NCBI RefSeq assembly: GCF_021347895.1
Contig: NC_067129.1
Span: 31,099,690 to 31,163,689, forward strand
From: Acanthochromis polyacanthus
Taxonomy: Eukaryota > Chordata > Actinopteri > Pomacentridae
DNA: 64,000 bases
Direction: 5' to 3'
The notes beneath the pieces were generated by a model that saw only the letters and a program-made list of their open reading frames with translations, was not told the origin of the DNA and searched no databases. A program made the translations under genes and the position numbers. This document shows, one piece after another, positions 1-48,466 of the stretch (its first letter is position 1; the number at the start of each line of letters is the position of its first letter).

Positions 1-3000
1 CAAGGCAGCACAACAGAACCACAGCGTCGAGGTCGAAGCTTTTTACAGTTCAGGACTCTTGATCCGATCGCCTCCAGAGGAAATTAAATACGTTGCAGCC
101 TCAGCGATGGGAAACATGGAGGACATAAAGGAACACGTTTAACTTTTACATCATGTTTTACACGCAGTTTCAACTTTTGTTGGAAGGAGAACCGCAATTT
201 AGTGCAACTTTACATTGAACACAACAGGGTATTTCCCGCTCAGAGTTGGACGACACAAGACAGTCTTCTTTATTGGATGCTTAAAGATGCTTATAACAGA
301 CTAAATGAGATTTAGTCCTCCTTATTCTTATTTTCTTTCAAAAACAAGGACATTTCTAAGTGGCCCCAGTCCTTTAACAGTAGTGTAGGTGGAAGTAGCT
401 GCTGTACAGATGAAGTTCTGAGGCTTAGAAATGATGGAAAAACTAAAGAGAACCACACCTCCATGTACTTCTTGTGCCTGAAACCTTGTAAATATTCATA
501 ATATGAAGGTAAAACTTTCCATGACTTCATTAAATATGCTAAAGTTACTGCACCTAAAATAAAATCAGTTGATTGTGAGGGAAGTTTTTCAGAGTTGGTT
601 GATTTTATACGGAGTTACAAATAAGCAAAATTAAGATCGTCCTCCTCTGCTTTCTCATTCGCTTGAAGGATTCAAGCCCTGACATGCCGTATCCATGCTC
701 CTCTTCTTAGATTTCTATCCATTGTAGTGCCTCACAAACCAGTGCTTTGGCTTATATGTACCCTCACATCATTAGCCACAAGTGTGATCAATTTTGAGTT
801 GTTGTGTTCAACCGGTGACGCCTGAGCTTTAACTGTGTTTGACTTTTGCCACCAGTGCTCACCATTATGCAACACAGGTGCATCACAATGACAATGTGTT
901 GACAAGATGTGTCTAAACAGGTGAAAAGGGCTTATGGTTTTGCCAAAAGTGGGTTCAGGAAACTGAGAATTTGGTTCAGACAATAGTTTAGTGTTTTAGC
1001 AATTGAGAAAAACTGTAAGTCAAAGTGTCTCACGTGAGAAAGGTTCAAGAGGGAATACTGAGGAGAATGTTACATGAGAGTAACATGAGAAACGTCATAT
1101 CTTTCCCTGCTTGGTTAAATTTAAGAAAACACCGTCCTCGGGTGAAGCTAGATGACCATTTATAGATCTGTAACTGGAGAATCTGCTCTAAAGCTCTTTG
1201 TGTGAAGTGTTTTTGAGTATCTGACCTTCTTTCTGTTGTGTTTTCTTGTCGCAGGGGTCGATCCCAGCAGTGGCACAGCAAAGTGAGCGGACACCTTCTG
1301 GCTTCAGGTCTGCTGGCCATCAGAGATTCCTTCAGGGCCGACTACAAGGAAACAAAGATCTGAGTCCATTCTACACGAAAATGCAGGAAAATAAAGTCAG
1401 ACTGCGGCGCCGCTGTCCTACGTCCTTCTTTCAGTTTTAAAACTCACATCAGAGTGACTATGTGTTGACTTTTGATTGCCGCTGACCTTGCAGAGCGCCA
1501 GCAGCACCTCTGCATCCCTGCTGCGTCGATACGCTTCACAAAAAAAAGCCTGGTGAGCTTTGACAAAGGACGTTTTGATGGGATGGTGAAAAGTCTGATT
1601 TGACTTCCAACTGAGGATTAAGGCCAAAAAAAAGAGCAAGCAGACAACGAACTCGCTGGAATTTTCATCCTAAAATATGTCAAACTCGTCCTGTTGGAGG
1701 AGAAAGAAGCAGGAAAACATGTGGAGGCTGTTGGACAAACACAGGAAATAGACTTTTAGTCAGCGGACTGCAGTGGGAAAAAAAAGAGTTTGTTGGATGA
1801 AACTTACCACCAGAAACCAAACAACATCTTTTAAAGACACAAACCGCTTTAACATTTTCCATCTAGAACTATGTTCTGCAGATAGTTTAATTATTCAGTC
1901 AAAAGGAGCATCTGTGAAAGAGTTTTCAGTGTTTCTCATTAAGTATATTCTAACTAGTCATGACTAACTTCCACATATCTTTCATTCCTCTCAATTCAAC
2001 ATGTCTACATTGTACGTTTAGGTCTTAAGTTTGAACCAGTCAGAACAACGTTGTACAGAAGAAATTGGACTTCTGCCTCGTCAGAATGTATTTATAGATA
2101 TCTCAAATTAGAGTTTTAATGTTGCAGATATCTGTAGTTAGCTACAGCAAACATACTACGGCAGTGCAACCATAAATCGCATACTGTTTTACCACTAATC
2201 TACTAAATTTTGACATAAATCTCTGATTAATGAAGCTGTTTTTGTCCACAAACTCCTTGCTGGTGAAGTAGCAGACGCAACTGGACCAACTTCCAATGGA
2301 AGCCTCATATAAGCAGCATCACAGCCAACATGAAACATCAGCAGCTTTTGTTCTGACTGCTCCACCCTGAATTACAGAGATCACTACCTGACCGATCAGA
2401 ATGACGTCATAGATGTGGACAAACTCTGATTCGTCACAGCGTGTTTAGCGAAAAATTGTAATTGTGAACGACCAATCTCAACTATTAAATGTTAAAACGG
2501 TTTGCTGTAGATGCTGTGAACATCTCGGAAGTCAGCAAAAGAGCAAAAAATGAAAAATGTGCTTAATACAACCATGGAGCTTCAGCTTCAGATACTGCTT
2601 TAGAAGAAGCAGAAATACATTTCAGCACCGAGAATTTATTTCTTTTGCATGTAGAAGCTTGTTAGGAAGTTGAATTCTGCAGCCAGAACCATTGAACCAC
2701 TGCTGCCACAACTGGGCTGTTCCTTCCAGCAGAGTTCGAACCAGAAACCTCAGGACTTCTATGGAACTACTGCGGTCCTTCGCTCTGACAAAGAAGGTTT
2801 TTGCCTCCAAATGTGTGACCGATGAACGACAGATGGACGCTGTTTTCTGGGACAATTAAACACAAACTGCTCAGAAACTGTTTGCTTTTAAAGGTGACAC
2901 CCAACAGAACGTTTTTTCATCACATCTAAGCGACTTTACTTCTAATTCGTCCCTGCTCCAAGACGAGCGATATCTACCTCTACACGGGACGACGCCAACA

Positions 3001-4254
3001 GAAATGACGGATATCCAGTTTCCTGAATGTTTTTAACCCTTATATTTATTCTGGTCTGACGGAGCGTTTCTGCGCTTGTACAGTTTCATTTCAAGTCCTG
3101 CATATTTCAGTGTCACTGTTTTGTGTGCACGTAGAAGTCAGTTTTATTCATCAAACTCCATAATTCAGATTATTTAACTTAATACAAATGCTATATCCAG
3201 ATGTGTTTATTTAATTTTCTGTAAAATGTTTGTGTGAAATGTAAATTTATCAGTGCCAAACACCTAATTAAAATGTTTATTTCTCCCTGAACCTGATTCC
3301 TGTTGTTTTTTCGCTCTCGTCTCGGTGCCAAACAGATTACTGAGTGTAATTTGGGAGGAAGGCGGGTGAAGCAGCAGGCGGAGTGGAGATGAGGAGCCAC
3401 ACTGCTCCACCGAAACGCAAGAGATTAGTAAGTCTGGCAGCGCGATCGCAGCAAAAAAACAACTCCCGACCCTCACCTCTTTCTCTTCTGCGACACCCAC
3501 TCATGTTTGATTTGCATGAAGCTTCTTTTGCATATCTTATTGATTCATCTCTCAGATCAGATCGTTAAACTGCTGATAAACACCGAGAGCGAGGGGCGGC
3601 TGCTGAGCAACAGAATGTGAGGTAAATGTGCGTCTCATGGCGAGGGCATCATGCCCCGGTCTAAACAGGATTTTAGGAAGAGGAATAATTTATGCAAATT
3701 ACAAATAACAGAAGAGCAGAAGTGCCTGGAGGCACTTTCATTTCTGTACAAGTCTGTTCCGTCCATATGGTGCCGAAATACCGTGAAGTGAACTCTGGAT
3801 GAACTCGAGGTCAATGTGCTCGTCTATAGGAGGTGGAGGAGACCAAAAACAGAGCTAAAACAGAGAAAATGTTGGACTCACCTTCTTTAGGTGGACTCCA
3901 GTGAGACGATGATGTTACCAGATGTGGACTTGAACAGCTGTTTGGGAATCTGTAACAAGACAAGACAATATGGTCACTGCTGCCTCCTAGTGGCCAAAAT
4001 CAACTGATGCCACTTTAAGGAAAAGTATCTAAACTGAATATGTACAAAATATGTTTTCTGAGGTCAACCTGTTGTATTAAACTTTGTTTGAAGGTTATAT
4101 TTAAGGTTTTGCCTGATTTCAGTCAGCTGAAGGGTAAATGTCAGCACTCATGATGTCCTGATTAAGTCAATAAATATTCAGTATCCACCGATACCTGATA
4201 TAATTTTCCGAGACAACACACACTTTAAGTTTTGTAGATTATCTGCAGTACCAG
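1..4254. other. Left intergenic region, no gene recognised
   Basis: No exon of a known family was recognised on either strand. Short open frames are present but none resembles a known protein. A splice-acceptor-like stretch near 1240-1255 precedes a short open segment (to 1440), but it matches nothing I know. Around 3480-3720 the sequence is less repetitive, with octamer-like motifs (ATTTGCAT, ATGCAAAT). A reverse-oriented fragment of a dispersed repeat (GGTGGAGGAGACCAAAAACAG) lies near 3834-3880. In other vertebrates FBLL1 and PANK3 sit downstream of RARS1; neither is visible here. Confidence 0.5.
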
Positions 4255-5000
4255 GTTGCACCACCAGATGGAGAGTCTCACAATTTAATTTTGTTGCAGT
4301 CAGAGGAAGCCATTGCTTGGGCTACAGGAAGTTCATGTTGGCAAGCAGAGAGCACCATGGGGGTTTAGCTAGCAACGGGCACCATGACAAAGATTCTGCA
4401 AAACTTCATGACCTCCAACCAGAGCCCAAACTGAACTTTTGAGTTTTCTATGATTTAAGGCAAGCATAACTGTGCCACACTGTACAAAATAAATTTCTGA
4501 GTTCTCACAAGTACACAACTAGTCAAAAGTTTGGACATGCCTTCTCATTCAATACCTTTTAATTATTTTCTACATTGTAGATTAATACTGAAGACATCAA
4601 AACTAGAACAGAATACTTATGGAATCATGTAAACAAAAAAAGTGTTAATCTTCAGAATTAATCCACAATGTAGAAAATATTACAAATAAATATAAAGCAT
4701 TGAATGAGAAGATGTGTCCAAACTTTTGACTGGGGGTGTGTATCTGTGAAAACAGTTGGACAGCATATTCTTTTACAGAAAGCTTATTCGGTATATTAGG
4801 AATTCTACAGTGATGTAACTGATGTTGCACATTCTGAACACGTACGAGAAATTATGACTTTAGTGGTGCAAAAAACTACATATAAGTTCAGCAGAGGTGA
4901 TGGATTTGGTGTTGGTGAGCAGAGAGCATTGTGGGGGTTTAGTGAATGAAGGGGGCAGTGAGAACGTTTTTTGACGCTTAATGACCTCCGACCAGCGCTC
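4255..5000 (+). repeat. Dispersed repeat, two partial copies (GCAGAGAGCATTGTGGGGGTTTAGC type)
   Basis: Two related segments, about 4290-4440 and 4890-5000, share a core in which GCAGAGAGCA is followed by GGGGGTTTAG and then a CACCATGACAAAGA-like or diverged tail and 'atgacctcc(a/g)accag'. The same core recurs near 10430-10545, 11625-11745 and, inverted, near 62425-62515. No terminal repeats or coding capacity were found. The first copy is separated from the second by the MITE at 4512-4742. Confidence 0.6.
4512..4742. mobile_element. Palindromic Tc1/mariner-type MITE
   Basis: A 231-bp element bounded by TA on each side. Its inverted termini read TACACA...AGTCAAAAGTTTGGACA and, at the right end, the complement of the same motif (TGTCCAAACTTTTGACT...TGTGTA). 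The arms extend inward through CTTCTCATTC and CTACATTGTAG, so nearly the whole element can fold into one hairpin. This terminus type is common in fish Tc1/mariner derivatives. There is no transposase coding. Confidence 0.85.
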
Positions 5001-6039
5001 ATGTATTAAACTCACATTGGAATCAGTTTGGACATTACAACATGACACATATGCTGGCTGTTTTGTTATTAGTGCATGACGAATAAACAGTGCACTCTAT
5101 TTATTATATCAATGACACAATTATTAATAGACAACTGCTGGGTATTGTAGGTACATTACTTATTAGTAGAACAGTGAATTGGAGGATTTTAACCATAGTG
5201 GGTCTGAAGCGTACCTTTGATAATTTTCCTGATGAAGCTTTTTGTCACATGATTAGTATAAGGACCAACAGAAAAGTGAATATCTTCTGGTTCTGATAAA
5301 TGCTCTTATTTTTGTGATTATCTTAGAGATAAAATGTCTTTGAAACCTGCCGGTGGATTCTGTGAATTAAAGCCCATATGGATCTGCAGATACCCTGTTT
5401 ACAAAAAAGTTGTTAATAGAAGCTATTTTCTGTAGGTTTGTCACAATGAGCAGGATTTATCACTTTAAATGTTGTTTGATCTGTTTAATACAGCAGTACA
5501 GATTCAGGAGAACACTGAAGTTCTACAGACCTTTATTTAGCTTCACTTCCCAGCTGAAGCACCAGGATGTTCTTTTTTTTTAAAATTATTTTTATTTCAA
5601 ATCAGTACTGGGGTGCAATAACATAGTTCATACTTTTTACAACAAATAATAATAATAATAATAATATATAGATACAAGTACAAATTTACATTCCTGTGAT
5701 TTGAAAAGGGGATGGAAGAAGCTTACGCTTATAAGGCTCCAGCCCCTCACTCGACATCACTCACAACAACAGACAATACAATATAACATTATTACAATCA
5801 CAATCAACAAACACAAGACAAAGACAAGACAATGACAGGCCCACACATACTCCGACCCCACACCCCTCTCTCCCAAAAGAGCACATGACAAACACACAAC
5901 CAAAAGAAGCAGGCAGCAAAACTTGCTGGCTACTCCCTTTGCACAAGTATTTATATGTACAACATCAAAATAAAGTAATGTCAGCCGTACCCAGGCCCAT
6001 GCACACACAGTGAGCATGAGTCTGTTCATGGCTGCGTTA

Positions 6040-7937
6040 TTAAATCGTTTCCTCTTGGTACTTTTCCATTATGTGTCTTTTAAATGTGATTTTAAACCTA
6101 CCTAAATTTTTACAAGCTTTAATTTCTTCAGATAGGCTGTTCCATAATATGACTCCCTTCACCGAGATACACATAGACTTTAGGGTTGTCTTTACTTTGG
6201 GCTGGTATAATTTATCAATTCCTCTCAGATTATATTTATGAAGAGCATCTCTGTTTTGAAATAAATTTTGAATGTTATTGGGCAATGAATTTTTTGATGC
6301 TCTATACATAATTTGAGCTGTTTTAAAATTTACCAAGTCTTGTAATTTTAAGTTAAAGGTATTAAGAAACAGTGGATTAGTGTGATCATTATACTTCACT
6401 TTATGCACAATTCTGATGGCTCGTTTCTGCAGAGTAACTAAAGGTAACAAATTAGTTTTGTAACAATTTCCCCACACTTCAATACAATAGCTCAAGTATG
6501 CCATAATGAAGGAGTGATACAAGATAAATAAAGCTCTCTGAGTGAGCATCAGACTACATCGTTTCATCACACCAACACACTTAGCTACTTTTGAACGTAA
6601 ATGATTTATATGAGGCTTCCAAGATAGCCTTTCATCAATGATTACACCTAAAAACACATTTTGCTTTACTCTTTCAATAACTGTATTACTAACAGTAATT
6701 TGCACGGGTAAATCCTTATTCCGTTTCCTAAACAGCATAAATTTGGTCTTTTTTAAGTTCAGAGACAATTTATTTATGTTAAACCAATTATTTAACTTGC
6801 ACAATTCTTGAGTTACTGCATTCTGAAGATTCTCCAAATTTTCTCCAGAACATAAAATATTAGTATCATCTGCAAAAAGTATGAATTTCATGATTTTAGA
6901 TAATTTACAAATGTCATTAATGTAGAGTAAAAACAATGTTGGCCCAAGAATTGAACCTTGTGGTACCCCACATAAAATGCTCCGGTTTAAAGATTTATAT
7001 TGATCAATCTGTACAAACTGCTGCCTGTCTTCCAAATAGCTTTCTAGCCAGTTATGTGGAATTCCTCTAATACCGTATTTTTCCAGTTTATTTAGTAAAA
7101 TGTCATGATCAATCGTATCAAAAGCCTTCTGTAAATCAATAAAAATTCCAATAATAAATTTATGTTTTTCAATACAGTTTGTGATTTCCTCTACAAGATC
7201 AATTAAAGCAGTGATGTTGATCGTCCTTGTCTAAAGCCATATTGAGCGTTGGATAGCAAATTATTTTTTCCAATAAAACTGAGAAGTCTTGAATTGAATA
7301 ATTTTTCCAGTATTTTTGCGAGCTGCGGCAAAAGGGAGATAGGCCGGTAATTTGTAAAACAATGTTTGTTTCCTGATTTAAATAAAGGGATTACTTTAGC
7401 TACTTTCATTTCTGAGGGAAACTGTCCACATTGAAATGACAGGTTACAAATATGTGTGAGTGGCTTAACAAGTGCTTCAGCCACAAGCCTCATTGTTCTC
7501 ATGTCTATTCCATTAGCATCCTGTGATATTTTATTACTACATTTCCTTATAGTCTCCAATACCTCATCCTCATTAGTTGGAGTAAGAAACATTGACTTTG
7601 GATTTGTCTCAATCAGATTACAGAACTGTTCACTGCCACTTGGAATATTTCTAGCAAGTTCAGGTCCGATATTCACAAAGAAATTATTAAATCTATCTAC
7701 AATTTCTTCTTTATCACTAATAACCAAGTCCTTTTCCACAAAATACTCTGGATAACACGGGCTAGCTGAACTGTGCCCAATTATATTATTCACCGCCTTC
7801 CACATACTTTGAATATTGTTTTTTTTACTATCTAGTAATTTAGTATAATAATCTTTTTTTCTCTCCCTTAAAATGCTTGTTAATTTGTTTTTATACTTTT
7901 TATACTTCTGTTCGGCCTCACTAGTCTTATACTTCAA
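6040..7937 (-). pseudogene. LINE ORF2 part 2: reverse transcriptase, frameshifted
   Basis: The first part, down to about 7203, carries the linker and RT motifs NYRPISLLPQLAKILEK and QYGFRQGRSTS. A frameshift (one base apparently missing in ...TCACTGCTTTAATTGATC...) then moves to the frame that continues LIDLVEEI, FIDLQKAFDTIDHD, the QGSILGP motif, the FADDT catalytic motif and a C-terminal region typical of Jockey/CR1-group elements (ILYHSFI...LSYCIEVWG, LQKRAIRI). The second frame is open to the stop at 6040. Only the frameshift and the upstream nonsense codon separate it from an intact frame, which implies a relatively recent insertion. Confidence 0.85.
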
Positions 7938-7952
7938 GAATTGTTTGTGTAA

Positions 7953-8957
7953 TTAATTTTTCTTTTTGCACGCATTTACCAGCCCGCTAGTTATCCATGG
8001 AGTATTTGAAGCATTTTTCTTTCTGCATTTTCTAATTGGACAATTTTTTTCATAAAGTGAAATAAAGATTTCCATAAAGGAGTTGTAAGCTGTGTTTACA
8101 TCTAACTTATCATAAATACAGTCCCAATTGCAAGAGGTTAGATGGTTCTTTAAGTCTTTCAATGATTGCTCTGTTTTAATCCAACAGTAGTTAAAACAAT
8201 TTTCATTATTTGTTTTGTAATTTGCATCATACACCATAAAGACAGGAAGGTGATCACTAATGTCATTTATTAATAAACCACTAACTATTTTATCATCAAT
8301 AACATTTGAAAATATGTTATCAATGAAAGTAGCACTGTGGGCTGTTATTAAAGGATACAAATTAATACTGTACATTGTATCAATGAAATCTACTGTATTT
8401 TTATGTTGATTTGCATTTAATAAATCTATATTATAGTCTCCACATATTATAATATCTTTTTTTGTTTTTATAGTAAATAACCTTTCCATCCATCCATTGA
8501 ATAAATTAATGTCGGATCCTTTAGCTCTGTAAACACAGCTTACAAAAATGTTTCTCCTTTTCTTTAACACAGTTTCCACAGTAATACATTCAAATATTTC
8601 TTCCACTGCTATTGACATATTTTCTATAGGATTGCAGTCCATGCTTTTATCAAAGTATAAAGCCACTCCACCTCCTTTCTTGTGTTGTCTGTTCATACAA
8701 AACATTTCATAGCCACACATTTTAAAGTCCGTACCTTTATCTACATTAATCCAAGTTTCTGAGATAGCTACTATATTGAAACGTGCTTTAAATTGAAACA
8801 AATAGTCTTTGATATTTTCAAAATTACAATATAGACTCCGACTGTTAAAATGAACTAATGATAGCTTGTTGTCCAATTTAATTGTTTCGTTAAATGTAGT
8901 GTCTGTGTAGTATGTACAATTGTTTACATTTTTGAAAATATTATAATCGGGATCCAT
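7953..8957 (-). pseudogene. LINE ORF2 part 1: AP-like endonuclease domain
   Basis: 334 codons from an ATG at 8957 to a TAA at 7953. The domain is the apurinic/apyrimidinic-type endonuclease that nicks target DNA for target-primed reverse transcription. Visible motifs are ISETWI near residue 65, GDYNIDLL near residue 173, the T-F-I-D-N-I-F segment and SDHLPVF. Reading continues in the same frame past the TAA into the reverse transcriptase segment, so the stop looks like a point mutation of an AAA lysine codon within a lysine-rich linker (CKKKN, stop, LHKQFLKYK). Confidence 0.85.
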
Positions 8958-9827
8958 ATCATTCTGAAACTTCTGTCCTGATTGTTAATTCAGGAGCTTC
9001 AGTTTCAGGCCTTCAAACAGGCAAAACCCCTCAACCACCAACCATCTCTCTAATCCGCCCCGAGACACCAGAGAAAAGGAATAAATATCAGCTGAGGCCA
9101 CCGGGCGATGAGATCCGTCCATCCCGTCGAGGCGAGGCGGTGTTGTTGCTTCTGTAGGTGTATGGAGTGACTGTCAAAACACCTTTAACACCGTCCTTCA
9201 ACAGCAGCTCAGAACAGAAAAAGTAAAAGTAGACCGGCTCTGTGAAAGCCTAATGAATCTTTTATGAAGCCGCGGTAGGAATTATTGCCTGAGAAGGTGC
9301 CGAGATCAGTCCTGGGACGCACGATGATGGGAGACGACTAGAAAGGAGTGTAGATATTTCAGAAGTCTCACAGATGGGTCGCATGTCTGAAGAACTCCTA
9401 GAAGAACTCCTGCATGACTGGTGGCGACTCCTGCAGTCATACAACTTTTATATCAGTGGAGGTGCACGGCTGTCTGGTGGGGAAAGGCAGACGCAACAAT
9501 TACAGGCTTCCAGGCCGCATCGGAGTGTGTGTGTGATGTATAATTAACTTCATCAAATGGGTTTGTTTGCCTCGCACTTCTCTGCACACAAAGCCCACTC
9601 ACTCACACGAGTCCAAAGGCTGTAATTGTTGTTATCTCAAAAGCAGCTCGAGTCAAATGCGACTTTCTATACATCAGAGTCTGGGATGCGGACGCCGCGG
9701 AAAGCAATTAGAGCTGAAACACATGCAAAACAATTCTCACTGACTAATGCTTTAAGCCCCTATGTGTGACTTCTATGTGATTAAAGCAGCTTATAAACTT
9801 GCTCTAATGGCACAAGTTTAGGGTTTG
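8958..9827. other. Intergenic, no gene recognised
   Basis: No coding similarity was recognised. The stretch 9480-9800 is non-repetitive in this window and contains homeobox-like AT-rich cores (TAATTAACTTCATCAAAT, GCAATTAGAG), so it may be a regulatory island, but this is only an impression. Confidence 0.35.
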
Positions 9828-11760
9828 TAGGAGAAAAGAGGAGATAATTCTGGTGAAAACTGGAAATACAGCAGAGTAGGTGGAAAAAGTTCATGTGCAC
9901 CAGAACAGACATGTGGTGGGTTTGACTTGGTCCGAAGAGATCCGAGGATAATTAGAGCCAAACATGTCAAAACAGAAAAGACCAACACAGCAACAGAAAA
10001 CCAGTCAGGAAGGAATTTATGAGTGGAAGGTCTGATGGTAGACGACGCTGCAGATCCCTCATAATCAAAATATAAATCCACACATGCAAACTAGACGGCT
10101 GTGCAGACTGAAAGTACTACACAGTGAACTCTGTAGGGAACACTTCTGGACACTTCTGGACTGTCATTGATTCATAATCTGCAATACTGGACCAGTAGAG
10201 CAAATAATCTTTCAATTGTGTCGGAGTTGAAATACGAAAAAATGAAGGGGTCACGAAAAATCCGACCTTTAACCAAACATGAACAAAAAAAATGGATAAC
10301 AGAAATCAACTAGTGATATTTTCTGAACCAAATGAAGTTGTACATCACAGTAATTCAAACATTTAGAACATTATTTTAATATAAACCCCAGGAGACGGTC
10401 ACCAGGACTATGGCAGCTCTATTTTGATAAGCAGAGAGCATTGAGGGGGTTTAGCTGGTAAAGGGGCACCATGACAAAGACCTCTGTGGCGGTTGAAGAC
10501 TTCTGGCCAAAGCTCAACTGTTCAAGATGAACTGGATTTTACTAGGAAAGTCTGTGATTGCACCAGATGTACTCTAAGTTTAGGGGTTTGTAGAAAAAGG
10601 GAGACAAGTTTTTTTCCCTGTTAAAAAGGTGTTTTCCTTGCCTCTGTCGCCTTTGGGCTGCTCTGGGGGTTCAGGCATTCGGGTTCTGAAAAGCATCTTG
10701 AGACAATTTGACTGTAATTGGCACAATATAAATAAAATTGAATTGAACAATTCTGGTGAAAACTGGAAATACAGCAGAGTAGGTGGGAAAAGTCCATGTG
10801 CATCAGAACAGATATGTGGTGGGTTTGACTTGCTCTGAAGAGATCTGAGGATAATTAGAGCCAAACATGTCAACACAGAGAAAAGACCAACACGAGCAGC
10901 ACCGACCTGTATAAACCCTAAAACCAGTCAAGCAGGAATCTACAAGTACGAGTGGAAGTTTTGATGGCAGACGACCCTGCAAATCCCTCATGATAAAAAT
11001 ATAAATCCATGCATGCAAAGCACACGGCTACAGCATCAACAAGTGACGTCTACAAAGTAACATAAATGTCTGAATACAAGTTACCTTTGGCCTCTACAAA
11101 TACAAGAGCTGCTCAAAGTGGTGGCCATTGGCTTCCAGACATTTGTGTTGTGCTGTAGACATCACTTGTTGATGCTACATTCATGAGGGTAGCGCCATCT
11201 GCTGGGTAAACATCATACATCAGTACACAGTGTTATCTTAACTTGATCAAACTTCAAAAGAGGAATCTATATGTATAGAAGTACTTACACAAATTTAATA
11301 TTTATGCAAGTTTTCTTATCCTGATGTGTGTGTAATTACTTTGGTTGACTCTGTAGTTGGCAAGCAGAGCGGGCAAATAAGTTGCCACGCGGCGCTGTAA
11401 GAGGAAAACAGCTTTGCTTTCATTCATCATTTGTACGCCACAGTGGATTGTGTTACATTTACTAAAGCGTAGGAAAGTGCGAGTTCTGACTTAGTGAAAA
11501 CTGACTTACGTCGCACCGTAACAACGGTATTAAGACATAAGTCAAGGATCCATGGTAGTGATATTTCCTAAACCATATGTAGTTGTATGTCCCAATAATT
11601 CATATAGAATGTTTTTTAAATATAAACCCCAGGAGACGTCACCAGAACCACGGCAGCTCCATGCTAGCTAATAAAGGGGCACCATGACAGAGACTTCTGA
11701 CCAAAGCTCATCTGTTCAGGATGAACTGGAGTTTACTAGGAGAGTCTGTGATTAAAAATA
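9828..11760 (+). repeat. Old tandem duplication of a roughly 1-kb segment
   Basis: Block A (9828-10095; 'ctggtgaaaactggaaatac...') recurs as A' (10570-11030). Block B (10300-10560; 'tgatattttctgaacc...gtctgtgattgc') recurs as B' (11540-11760). The order A-B-A'-B' shows a direct tandem duplication, now diverged. A' contains a 140-bp insertion (10606-10748) that A lacks, and the second copy has extra sequence at 11031-11540. Confidence 0.75.
10606..10748 (+). mobile_element. Retroposon-like insertion ending in an AATAAAATTGAATTGAA tail
   Basis: The sequence runs from TTTTTTTCCCTG through 'ttgcctctgtcgcctttgggctgctctgggggttcagg' to 'atcttgagacaatttgactgtaattggcacaatataaataaaattgaattgaa'. This tail is a familiar fish dispersed-repeat 3' end with a GAATT-type terminus. 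It interrupts the second copy of the tandem duplication between 'gggagacaag' and 'caattctggtg', a junction that is continuous in the first copy (near 9840-9853). Confidence 0.6.
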
Positions 11761-12459
11761 ACTATCAGCATATAGAATAAATTTATGTTTCAGTGATCAA
11801 TTATTAATCGAATATTCTACCGACTATCACTTTGGCAAGTCGTTGAATATTTGCATCCTGAGTTTACACCATCTGCTTCCATCCTACAGCGTGAAAAAGG
11901 CTTTAACCTCCGTTTACACCTGGAGTTACCACAGCATCTTTATGTGCATGTGTTATCCAGGCCAGAATCCTTAATTACACTGAGTGCTCTCTACTCTAAC
12001 CATCCAGGTGTAAATGAACATGTGACCTGCCTGAATAAAGGCGGCCGATCCGTGGGCCTTTCCGGTTTCACTTGGGGATGTTAAACCGAACAAACTGAAC
12101 ACGACACCTGTTCATTTTGACGCTTCCATTTCCCCAGAGTTCCTGGTGCAGAGGCCTGTGAATGGGACGTCATTATCCAGGCAGATTACATGCTAACACC
12201 AGGTGGAAATGAACAAGTCCTCCTCCACATGCTCTCCTGTCATGTTGCCTTTTCTTGCCAAACATCTCACCAACTCATTGATTCATCTACTTCAGACAGC
12301 ATCTCCAAACCTCTCCCTTCTAATGCACATTGAGTCATATGCATTTTAGATCTCTTCCATAAACCTGCAGCAGTGTGTGTGCACGTAAACATATTCGACT
12401 AAACCACGGGGTTGTATTATCTTCAGAACAGGTTAGCTGCAGCACAAAGCTGGGAGTTA
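11761..12459. other. Intergenic / downstream flank of RARS1
   Basis: No gene or clear repeat was recognised. The interval ends at the candidate RARS1 polyadenylation signal. Confidence 0.4.
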
Positions 12460-12813
12460 TTTATTCCAGCTCAGGAGGAAGAATCACATCAACCATCTTC
12501 AAATTTCCATCAACAGCTGCCAGCTGAGACGCTTTTTCTTCTTTTAACGAGCTTTAAACTAAGAGATAAACAATTTAAAAATGACTGACAGCAGACTGGG
12601 AGATGTTTTGGTTTCAAAAATGGCTCTTTAATAAAAAGATCCTTCGCATGAGATGTAAATGAACTGAACAAAGTTTTTTTTTTCCTTTTTTCTCCTAGGT
12701 TGGATTTAATAACTTTTATGGAAAATAACTCCTGAGTCCGCTGAGTTTTGGCTGTGAAGTGAGTCAGAGAGGCGTTACTGTTGGTCTCTCTGGGATGAAG
12801 TGAACGAGGATCA
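12460..12813 (-). promoter_or_regulatory. Candidate RARS1 3' UTR with polyadenylation signals
   Basis: Downstream of the RARS1 stop codon on the minus strand, the first usable signals are ATTAAA (complement at 12627-12632) and canonical AATAAA (complement at 12460-12465). These would give 3' UTRs of about 0.2 or 0.35 kb. The choice is an inference; no transcript evidence is available. Confidence 0.4.

Positions 12814-48466
<35,653 letters not shown>

Larger units (their letters stand above)
5573..8957 (-). mobile_element. Non-LTR retrotransposon (LINE), Jockey/CR1-group, nearly full ORF2, inactivated
   Basis: A minus-strand LINE with an AP-type endonuclease followed by a reverse transcriptase, then about 460 bp of 3' UTR (5573-6039) containing an (ATT)n run and ending in an A-rich tail at the low-coordinate end. 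The endonuclease part shows the N-S-R-S-L start motif, GDYNIDLL and SDHLPV motifs. The reverse transcriptase shows NYRPISLLP, QYGFRQGRST, FIDLQKAFDTIDHD, QGSILGPTLF and the catalytic FADDT. The reading frame has only two lesions: an in-frame TAA at 7953-7955 and a frameshift near 7200-7205. No ORF1 is visible upstream of 8957, so the copy is 5'-truncated or of a type with little ORF1. The exact clade within Jockey/CR1 cannot be assigned by eye. Confidence 0.88.

Noticed and set aside
1045..1440. Exon-like segment after a TTTTCTTGTCGCAG acceptor-like sequence
   Set aside because: No recognisable protein motif, no convincing donor and no partner exon.
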